A stretch of 10,514 nt of DNA, taken from assembly GCA_040005635.1 (NCBI GenBank), contig JBDTYM010000113.1, positions 1-10,514 on the forward strand. The letters are read 5' to 3'. Source of the DNA: Dokdonella_A sp040005635. GTDB taxonomy: Bacteria > Pseudomonadota > Gammaproteobacteria > Xanthomonadales > Rhodanobacteraceae. The translations under genes were made by a program, and so were the position numbers. Shown here piece after piece: positions 1 to 5,487 of the stretch. The notes beneath the pieces were generated by a model. That model was not told the DNA's origin, made no database searches, and saw only the letters and a program-made list of their open reading frames with translations. Positions within the stretch are counted from its first letter, which is position 1, and each line of letters begins with the position of its first letter.

Positions 1-1920
1 GACGGCATCGCGATTCCGGATTCGTTCGAGATCGGCAGTTTCTCCAGCGCCGGCCGCGACGTCGTCGATGTCGATGCCTTGAAACGCGTCGAGATCGTGC
101 GCGGCGCCGCCTCGTCACTGTACGGCTCGGATGCGCTCGGCGGCGTCGTCAGCTACATCACCAAGGATCCCTCCGACTTCGTCGGCAAGGATGGTGGCCA
201 ATTCGGCTCGGCCAAATTCCTCTATGACAGCGCGGATCGCGAAAGCGCGGTCACCGGCACCTACGCGGGCGGCAGCAAGGACGATGGCGTGGTAGTGGTT
301 GCCACGCATCGTGACGGCAGCGCGGAAAACAATCTCGGTGAAAACGACAGCGCCGGTTCCTCACGCACGCGGCCGAATCCGCAGGACACGCGCAGCGATG
401 CGGTGCTCGCCAAGTACGTGCACACCGCCGACTCCGGCCGCATCGACCGCGTCAGCCTCGACGCGGACCACGGCGACGTCGACACCGACGTGCTCAGCGG
501 CGTCGCGTTCAACCCGCTGACGAGTGCGGCGACCACCCGCCTCCAGGGCCACGACACGCGCGAGCGAGTGCGCCTCTCGTTCGATCAGGAGCTGCCGCTG
601 CAGCTCGCCATCGCCGACCGCCTCGACTGGAAGGTCTACGGGCAGCGCAGCGAAGTCCAGCAGGACACGTTCGAAGATCGCGTGACGATCGGCGCCGACG
701 GCCCGATCAATCCGAAGCAGCGCTTCCGCCGCTTCGAGTTCGATCAGCGCGTGTTCGGCGCCGAGGCGGCGGCTCACAAGGCCGTCACCGGCGCCGGCGT
801 CGATCACGCCATCACCTATGGCGTCGATGTCTCGCGCACGCGCACCGAAGAAGAGCGCAACGGGTACCAGCGCGACGTGACCACCGGCGCGATCACCAAC
901 GTGGTTGTGCCGGATGTGTTCCCGGTTCGCGATTTTCCAATCACCGACACGACCAATGCGGCCTTGTTCGGCGAAGACGAGATGCGCCTGGTCGATGGAC
1001 GTCTCAGCCTGATTCCAGCGTTGCGCCTGGACTACTACAAACTCGAACCGAAGCCGGACGCGATGTTCATCGACGACAATCCCGGCGTCGCCACGACCGG
1101 GCTCACCCATACGAGCTGGTCGCCGAAGTTCGGCGCGATCTGGCGCTTCGACGACACCTTCAGCGCGTTCGCGCAGTACTCGCACGGGTTCCGCGCACCG
1201 CCCTACAACGACGTCAACATCGGCTTCACCAACCTGCAGTTCGGCTACACCGCGATCGCCAATCCCAATCTGGAGCCGGAGACCAGCAACGGCGTCGAAC
1301 TCGGCTTGCGCGCGAGCGGACGGCTCGGCTACTTCAGCGTATCGACTTACGAGAACCGCTATCGCGACTTCATCGAATCCCAGGCGGTCGTCGCGGTGGA
1401 TCCGGAAACCGGCTTCATCACGTTCCAGTCGATCAACCTCAACCGCGTGAAGATTCACGGCGCCGAGGCGCGCTACGGCGTGAATCTCGGCGCACTCGCC
1501 GACGCGCTCGACGGCTGGACGATCAAGGGCAGCCTCGCGACGGCGCGCGGTGACGACCAGACCGCGCATCAGCCTCTCGTCAGCGTCGATCCGGCGCGTG
1601 CAGTGATCGGCCTCGCCTACGACCGCGAGCAGTGGGGCGCCGAACTCGTCGGCAGCCTGGTCGAACGCAAGGACCGCGTGCCCGCGCCCACCGACGACAA
1701 CCCGACCGTGCTGTTCGCAGCGCCGGGCTATTCCACGCTGGATTTCTATTCGCACTGGCAGGTGCATCCGCGCGTCGAACTGTTCGGCGCGCTGACCAAC
1801 CTGACCAACCGCCGCTATTGGAGCTGGGGCATCGTCGGCGGTCTGCCGCAAAGCGCGACGATCGACCGCTACAGCGCAGCGCCGCGGGCGATCCGCGTCG
1901 GCGCACGCGTCACGTTTTGA
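1..1920 (+). CDS. TonB-dependent receptor, hemoglobin/heme class (5' end outside window)
   Basis: Outer-membrane beta-barrel receptor that imports heme or heme-protein iron using TonB energy. The reading frame is open from base 1, so the N-terminus (signal peptide, TonB box, first half of the plug) is missing; 639 residues remain. Any start inside the window, such as the TTG at 79, is artificial. The end of the plug is visible as RVEIVRGAASSLYGSDALGG (residues 29-48), the pattern typical of the hemoglobin/transferrin/lactoferrin receptor family. The barrel carries the heme-receptor boxes FRAP (397-400) and NPNL (421-424) and ends in a terminal phenylalanine (F639), the usual outer-membrane assembly signal. 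Oddity: there is no histidine between FRAP and NPNL, where HemR-type receptors carry a functional one; the nearest is H395, just before FRAP. It heads a probable operon with the next two genes. The ligand is inferred; a siderophore or other metal complex remains possible. Confidence 0.9.
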   Translation, partial: DGIAIPDSFEIGSFSSAGRDVVDVDALKRVEIVRGAASSLYGSDALGGVVSYITKDPSDFVGKDGGQFGSAKFLYDSADRESAVTGTYAGGSKDDGVVVVATHRDGSAENNLGENDSAGSSRTRPNPQDTRSDAVLAKYVHTADSGRIDRVSLDADHGDVDTDVLSGVAFNPLTSAATTRLQGHDTRERVRLSFDQELPLQLAIADRLDWKVYGQRSEVQQDTFEDRVTIGADGPINPKQRFRRFEFDQRVFGAEAAAHKAVTGAGVDHAITYGVDVSRTRTEEERNGYQRDVTTGAITNVVVPDVFPVRDFPITDTTNAALFGEDEMRLVDGRLSLIPALRLDYYKLEPKPDAMFIDDNPGVATTGLTHTSWSPKFGAIWRFDDTFSAFAQYSHGFRAPPYNDVNIGFTNLQFGYTAIANPNLEPETSNGVELGLRASGRLGYFSVSTYENRYRDFIESQAVVAVDPETGFITFQSINLNRVKIHGAEARYGVNLGALADALDGWTIKGSLATARGDDQTAHQPLVSVDPARAVIGLAYDREQWGAELVGSLVERKDRVPAPTDDNPTVLFAAPGYSTLDFYSHWQVHPRVELFGALTNLTNRRYWSWGIVGGLPQSATIDRYSAAPRAIRVGARVTF

Positions 1921-1952
1921 AGATGACGAGCGCGCTGACAAGAAACACCCTA

Positions 1953-1973
1953 CCCGGCGGTGTAGCCGTCGGG
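1953..1973 (+). other. Intercistronic stem-loop between receptor and next gene
   Basis: An 8-bp stem, CCCGGCGG against CCGTCGGG with one G-U pair, closes a 5-base loop (TGTAG). It lies 32 bases after the receptor stop. There is no following T tract, so it does not look like an intrinsic terminator. The 3' arm runs into the purine-rich GGGAGAGAG (1971-1979), the only Shine-Dalgarno-like string before the next gene. It could act as an mRNA stability or translation-control element, or be a fragment of a dispersed repeat. The fold was found by eye; no energy was computed. Confidence 0.4.
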
Positions 1974-2008
1974 AGAGAGCGGCCCGCAGACCATGAGTGC
2001 ACAGCGCC

Positions 2009-2674
2009 ATGAGCGATTTCCACGACGTCGATCACCGACTGCCGCATCCCGCGCCGACAGGCGGCGAAAACTGGCATGACGAGCCTGCTGCGGCACCAGC
2101 GGCGCCCAAGACGAACGCACCATTCGATCTCGCGCGTATCGCTGAAGCGTTGCCCCAGCTCGGCGCCGTGCTCTGGCTCGACCGCCGCGATCGACGCGCT
2201 GCGCCGACGCGCGCGACGATCGGTGCACGCGGCGTGCTGCTGCTCGATCATCCGGCGCTGGTCTCGCTGGATCATTGCCGCCAACTCACCGCGCATACTG
2301 CGGTCACGCCGCACGGTCCGCGCGAATGGCTGTGCTTCCGCGACAGCGACGGCGCCGCGCAGAGCAAGCTGTTCCTGCTGCCCGATACCGACTATCTCGC
2401 CTGGGACGAGATGACGGCGGCGAGCCATCTCGCGCCGCCATCGGCGCAAGCCGAACCGTGGCAGCCGCATGGCGCATTCCTGCGCAGCGCCTTCGCACGC
2501 CTCGGCGCCGGCTGGCGCGCGCGGCTGCTGACATTCGATCTGAAAAAGCTGCCCTGGCTGCGCACGCTCAATGCACAGCCGCCGTTGCGCATTTCCCTGC
2601 TCGGCCTCGAACTCGCGCGCGTGATTGCGCGCGCCGAAGGTGCCGAGCTCGTCTCGCCCCTGCATTCCGCTTGA
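2009..2674 (+). CDS. Putative hemin-transport-associated protein
   Basis: A 221-residue protein with no signal peptide or membrane helix, so probably cytoplasmic. I place it tentatively with the short 'hemin transport protein' entries that sit beside heme receptors in xanthomonad-type genomes, from its position and from the stretch LFLLPDTDYLAWDEM (residues 121-135), which resembles HemS/ChuX-like heme-handling proteins. No catalytic motif was identified. The first 35 residues are low-complexity and histidine-rich (H5, H9, H13, H23); the core runs from about residue 38 to the end, closing with a hydrophobic helix-like segment (194-209). Start: the ATG at 2009 is preferred; a GTG at 1997 is in frame and would add four residues. 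Neither has a good adjacent ribosome site. The gene follows the receptor by 88 bases and precedes the lipoprotein gene by 15, so co-transcription is likely. Its reality as a gene is well supported; the heme role is inference. Confidence 0.75.
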   Translation: MSDFHDVDHRLPHPAPTGGENWHDEPAAAPAAPKTNAPFDLARIAEALPQLGAVLWLDRRDRRAAPTRATIGARGVLLLDHPALVSLDHCRQLTAHTAVTPHGPREWLCFRDSDGAAQSKLFLLPDTDYLAWDEMTAASHLAPPSAQAEPWQPHGAFLRSAFARLGAGWRARLLTFDLKKLPWLRTLNAQPPLRISLLGLELARVIARAEGAELVSPLHSA

Positions 2675-2677
2675 GTC

Positions 2678-2683
2678 AAGGAG
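2678..2683 (+). promoter_or_regulatory. Shine-Dalgarno site for the lipoprotein gene
   Basis: AAGGAG lies 6 bases before the ATG at 2690 and inside the short gap after the upstream stop codon. It fixes the start of the lipoprotein and puts the lipobox cysteine at the right depth. Confidence 0.75.
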
Positions 2684-2689
2684 TTTTCG

Positions 2690-3706
2690 ATGCGTTCATT
2701 GCCGGCATTCGCGCTAACCGCCACGCTGAGCCTGGCCGGTTGCGCCAGCGCGTACCCCGCCAAACCGACGAAGGAAGCGCCGAAGCCGCTAGCCGAAGCC
2801 GCACCGGCCGCTTACTCGCCGCCGTGCGCGCAAGTGCCGACCACGCCGCAGGCCATTTTCGATTGCGACCGCAAGAGCATCCTCGCAATGGCCGGTGAGT
2901 TCCGTGTGCGCTTCGCGTTCGACGAGACCGCAGCCCTCGCGCCAGGCTACGCGCCGCATGCCGCGCAGCGTTCCGGCGGTACCGAACTGGTGATGGTGAT
3001 CGCCGATAGCGGCGAGCATATTTCCCTGCAGCACGTCCTGGTGCTCGGCCAGGATCACAGCGTCGTCAAGCACTGGCGGCAGGACTGGCAGTATCAGCCG
3101 GCGCAGCGGCTGCGTTTTCGCGGGCTCGGCCGCTTCGAAACGCAAGCGGTCGCTGCGGCGGATGCGCAAAGGGCGTGGTCGCAGACCGTTTATGAAGTCG
3201 ACGACGCGCCGCGCTACAGCGGGCTCGGGCATTGGACCCACGCGCAAGGCGAAGATTCGTGGGAGTCGGATCGCACGTTGCGTCCGCTGCCGCGCCGCGA
3301 GTACACCAAGCGCAGCGACTACCAGGTGCTCGACGTCGTCAATCGCCACACGCTGACGCCTGCCGGCTGGGTGCACGAACAGGACAACACCAAGCTCACC
3401 ATCGACTCAATCGGCAAGATGCATGCGCTGGCACGCGAGCAGGGACTCAACAGCTACACGCGCATCAGCGACTACGATTTCTCGGCCGGCCGCGACTACT
3501 GGAAGAAAACGTCGCCGTTCTGGGCAAGCGTGCGCGTTGAGTGGGAGCGTTACGGGTCCACCCGCGCGAGCTTCACGACCAGCCCCGAGCCAAACGGCGA
3601 ACCACGCATCGACGAGTTCTTCAAGCTCGCCGAACGCGCCGAGAAAGGCGAAACCGTTTCGGCTGCGGAAATTCGCGCGGTATTCGAGCGTTACGTCAAG
3701 TCGTAG
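2690..3706 (+). CDS. DUF6607-like lipoprotein in heme-uptake operon
   Basis: A 338-residue exported lipoprotein. The N-terminus is a lipoprotein signal with a hydrophobic stretch (residues 4-16) and lipobox LAGC, giving lipidation at C18; alanine at +2 favours the outer membrane. A proline/alanine-rich linker (about 22-45) leads to a single globular region (about 50-338) rich in Trp, Tyr and Arg, with marked stretches SGEHISLQHVLVLG (107-120), HWRQDWQYQ (128-136), GWVHEQDNTK (226-235) and YTRISDYDFS (256-265). I recognise this as like the uncharacterised DUF6607 family; that is from memory of the family pattern, not a search. Two further cysteines (C46, C59) could form a disulfide. It is the third gene of the receptor operon, which suggests a part in heme or iron acquisition at the cell surface or in the periplasm, but no biochemical function is known to me. 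Confidence 0.8.
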   Translation: MRSLPAFALTATLSLAGCASAYPAKPTKEAPKPLAEAAPAAYSPPCAQVPTTPQAIFDCDRKSILAMAGEFRVRFAFDETAALAPGYAPHAAQRSGGTELVMVIADSGEHISLQHVLVLGQDHSVVKHWRQDWQYQPAQRLRFRGLGRFETQAVAAADAQRAWSQTVYEVDDAPRYSGLGHWTHAQGEDSWESDRTLRPLPRREYTKRSDYQVLDVVNRHTLTPAGWVHEQDNTKLTIDSIGKMHALAREQGLNSYTRISDYDFSAGRDYWKKTSPFWASVRVEWERYGSTRASFTTSPEPNGEPRIDEFFKLAERAEKGETVSAAEIRAVFERYVKS

Positions 3707-3731
3707 GCAAACGCGCGCGTGGAGCGGGCGT

Positions 3732-4106
3732 TCAAACCGGGCGCAACTGATCGTCCAGCGAACGCGTGTGCTCGTTGATGACGTCGCCGCTGTGCAGCGT
3801 GGACTTGCGCTCGATCAGCAGGACCAGACATGGCCTGGCGGCGACCGGATTGTGGCGCACGCCCTTAGGCACGATGAACATCTCGCCCGCGGCGAGCTCA
3901 ACCGCCTCACCCGCTTCGATCTCGATGCGCAGATGTCCTTCGAGCACGAAGAACAATTCGTCCTCGTCGACGTGCGCATGCCAGCCGAACGTGCCATGCA
4001 CCTTGGCGACTTTGATGTAGGCATCGTCGACTTCGCCGATGATGCGCGGCGACCAGTGTTCGGTGAGGGCTCTTGCAATCTGCAGCGGTGAAACGGCGCT
4101 AGCCAT
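3732..4106 (-). CDS. Single-domain cupin protein
   Basis: A 124-residue small beta-barrel cupin, probably cytoplasmic. Both cupin motifs are intact: motif 1 spans G41 to G57 with H43, H45 and E50, and motif 2 is GEMFIVPKGVRHNPVA (74-89) with H85. These four residues are the expected ligands for one divalent metal (Fe, Mn, Zn or Ni). The protein looks like the mannose-6-phosphate isomerase-like/'cupin 2' group found as stand-alone proteins in many bacteria; the substrate cannot be told from sequence. The start is supported by GGAG five bases before the ATG. The gene converges with the lipoprotein gene (25-base gap) and is not part of the heme operon. Its upstream leader contains a dispersed-repeat-like segment. 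Confidence 0.9.
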   Translation of the reverse strand: MASAVSPLQIARALTEHWSPRIIGEVDDAYIKVAKVHGTFGWHAHVDEDELFFVLEGHLRIEIEAGEAVELAAGEMFIVPKGVRHNPVAARPCLVLLIERKSTLHSGDVINEHTRSLDDQLRPV

Positions 4107-4124
4107 GACAGCTCCGAAGTGTTC

Positions 4125-4186
4125 GACTCCCTCTCCACCGATATCTTCTCGCCGACGGAAAGGGCAGGGGTGAGGGGCAGGGATTT
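4125..4186 (-). repeat. Dispersed intergenic repeat fragment (LTPALS-type)
   Basis: Read on the minus strand this segment begins CCCTGCCCCTCACCCCTGCC and then CTTTCCGTCGG. It matches the kind of short, pyrimidine-rich dispersed repeat that litters proteobacterial intergenic regions and yields spurious translations such as LTPALS.GE (here PLTPALSVGEK). The opposite strand has the matching CCCTCTCC start at 4129-4136, giving an imperfect palindrome. Only one copy is in the window, so the call rests on recognition, not on alignment of copies. It lies 19 bases upstream of the cupin start and would be in its mRNA leader if the promoter is further away. Confidence 0.45.
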
Positions 4187-4375
4187 AGCGTGCGGGACAG
4201 CGTCTCCCTGACCCGGCGCACCCAATGGCGAGTCGCCGAAAGCGCCCGAACCGCCGATACTCGCCAACATATCGCTGCCGAGGTGTTCTCTTTCGCACGT
4301 CTGCGATTATCCTCTTCCAGCGCCCGACGGCTAGCGCTTGCGCAGCGCGGATAGTCCTTTCGTACGTCGCTCTTT

Positions 4376-4410
4376 GCGCACGAGGAAGTGCGCTCCGCCC
4401 GCCTTCGGAG
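4376..4410. repeat. Tandem pair of small inverted repeats
   Basis: Two hairpin-forming inverted repeats sit side by side: GCGCAC/GTGCGC (4376-4381 and 4388-4393, 6-base loop) and CTCCG/CGGAG (4393-4397 and 4406-4410, 8-base loop). They lie 62 bases before the GFA start. They may be part of a second dispersed repeat or a structured leader; no T tract follows, so a terminator is unlikely. Confidence 0.3.
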
Positions 4411-4472
4411 AGGACTTCGTTCATGCGGACGTACCGAGAATGGTCCGGTATCCGCACTCAGCGAGAACAGCC

Positions 4473-4847
4473 ATGACGCTTACCGGCCACTGTCACTGCG
4501 GCAACCTCTCCTTCTCGATCGACGGCACGATTCCGCCCGAACTGACGCGCTGCACCTGCTCGTTCTGCGCACGCCGCGGCGCCTTGGTCGCGTACTACGC
4601 GCCCGCGCAGTTCCACGTCGAGATCATCGGCGACAGCGACTCGATCTATCGCTGGAACACGCGCTTGGTCGCGCATCATTTCTGCGGGCAGTGTGGTTGC
4701 GCGCTCTACAGCGACAGCCCGGCGTTCGGTCACGACGGTAGCTGGGATGGCGCGACTCGGCGCGTCGGAGTCAATGCGCGCCTGTTCGACGACTTTGATG
4801 CAGCCGCGGCGCCCGTTGCCGTCGTCGATGGCAAGCATCTGTGGTGA
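4473..4847 (+). CDS. GFA/CENP-V-type zinc-binding protein
   Basis: A 124-residue member of the glutathione-dependent formaldehyde-activating (GFA) fold, cytoplasmic. All cysteines of the family are present: C7 and C9 in HCHCG with C71 and C74 in FCGQCGC form the expected structural zinc site, and C27, C29 and C32 in CTCSFC form the second, glutathione-displaced site. The conserved tail motif RVGVNARLFDD (97-107) is also present. True Gfa of Paracoccus is longer; short members like this one are mostly uncharacterised, and assignment to formaldehyde detoxification is not justified. The start is the ATG at 4473, directly before the MTLTGHCHCG motif; the frame is open further upstream (TTG 4338) but that part is repeat-like. 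The ribosome site is weak. The DUF488 gene follows in the same direction. Confidence 0.9.
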   Translation: MTLTGHCHCGNLSFSIDGTIPPELTRCTCSFCARRGALVAYYAPAQFHVEIIGDSDSIYRWNTRLVAHHFCGQCGCALYSDSPAFGHDGSWDGATRRVGVNARLFDDFDAAAAPVAVVDGKHLW

Positions 4848-4915
4848 AGCATTCCGTCCGGCGCGATGTCGGCGGTACTGCATCGCCGGCCGAAACTTCG
4901 GCGACTCTTCGCCCG

Positions 4916-5443
4916 ATGCTGTGGACGATCGGTCACTCGACGCGGCCATTGCAGGAATTCATCGCGCTCCTGCGCGAGCAACGCATCGAGCACCTGTTCG
5001 ACGTGCGCCGATTTCCCGGTTCGCGGCGCCATCCGCAATACGGTCGCGACGCGCTGGCCGCGGCGTTGACGCAGGTCGGGGTCGCCTACACGCACGTCGA
5101 GGCGCTCGGCGGACGGCGCCGGCCGCGCGCGGATTCGCCGAACGCAGTCTGGCGCACGCAAGGCTTTCGCGGCTACGCCGACTACATGGCGACAGCGGAG
5201 TTCCGCGCCGCCGCTGACGCTCTCATGCAAGGCGCGGCCGCTCGGCGCAGTGTCGTGATGTGCGCGGAGCTGCTCTGGTGGCAATGCCATCGCTCGCTGC
5301 TGGCCGACGATCTGGTCCTGCACGGCTGGCAGGTCGTGCACATCCTCGCGGCCGGCAAGCTGGCCGCCCATGCGTTTCGCGAACCGGCGCGACTGGTGGA
5401 CGGCGCGCCGCGCTACGACGGCGGCCAGGCCTCACTGCTCTGA
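4916..5443 (+). CDS. DUF488 family protein
   Basis: A 175-residue cytoplasmic protein of the DUF488 family, whose function is not known. The family signature is complete and in order: TIGHS (4-8), DVRRFPGSR (29-37), YTHVEALGGRRRP (58-70), FRGYADYM (84-91) and MCAELLWWQCHR (115-126), the last with the conserved C116, E118, C124, H125 and R126. The start at 4916 puts LWTIGHS at the very N-terminus, as usual for the family. An in-frame GTG at 4841 would overlap the upstream stop and add 25 low-complexity residues, so it is less likely. It lies 68 bases after the GFA gene and may be co-transcribed; it converges with ppc (42-base gap). Confidence 0.9.
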   Translation: MLWTIGHSTRPLQEFIALLREQRIEHLFDVRRFPGSRRHPQYGRDALAAALTQVGVAYTHVEALGGRRRPRADSPNAVWRTQGFRGYADYMATAEFRAAADALMQGAAARRSVVMCAELLWWQCHRSLLADDLVLHGWQVVHILAAGKLAAHAFREPARLVDGAPRYDGGQASLL

Positions 5444-5472
5444 AGGTCGCTGCGCGGTGCGTTCCCGCGTAC

Positions 5473-5487
5473 GAGCGCGCGGCGCTC
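5473..5487 (-). terminator. Small hairpin at the ppc stop codon
   Basis: A perfect 6-bp stem GAGCGC/GCGCTC with a 3-base loop (GCG) overlaps the ppc stop codon (5486-5488) in the convergent gap with the DUF488 gene. It is symmetrical and could serve either gene, but there is no T tract on either side. It is a weak terminator candidate and may be chance in high-GC sequence. Confidence 0.25.

Larger units (their letters stand above)
4107..4472. other. Non-coding stretch between divergent cupin and GFA genes
   Basis: This 366-base region must hold the promoters of the minus-strand cupin gene and the plus-strand GFA gene, but I see no convincing -35/-10 pair. It contains a dispersed-repeat-like segment (4125-4186) and a pair of small inverted repeats (4376-4410). 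Open frames crossing it (for example minus strand 4185-4457) have arginine-rich, low-complexity translations and no domain, and look like repeat-derived shadows, not genes. Confidence 0.5.

Noticed and set aside
361..2010. A 549-codon minus-strand frame antisense to the receptor
   Set aside because: The receptor frame has clear plug and barrel motifs; the antisense product is low-complexity with no family resemblance.
1910..2665. A 251-codon minus-strand frame antisense to the putative hemin-transport gene
   Set aside because: It has no recognisable domain. The plus-strand frame fits the operon direction and spacing.
3711..3720. Palindrome ACGCGCGCGT between the lipoprotein and cupin genes
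   Set aside because: A 10-base CG-repeat palindrome has no loop and is expected by chance in this composition.
4185..4457. A 90-codon minus-strand frame in the cupin/GFA intergenic region
   Set aside because: The translation is arginine-rich and resembles spurious products of dispersed repeats; it has no ribosome site or family match that I can see.
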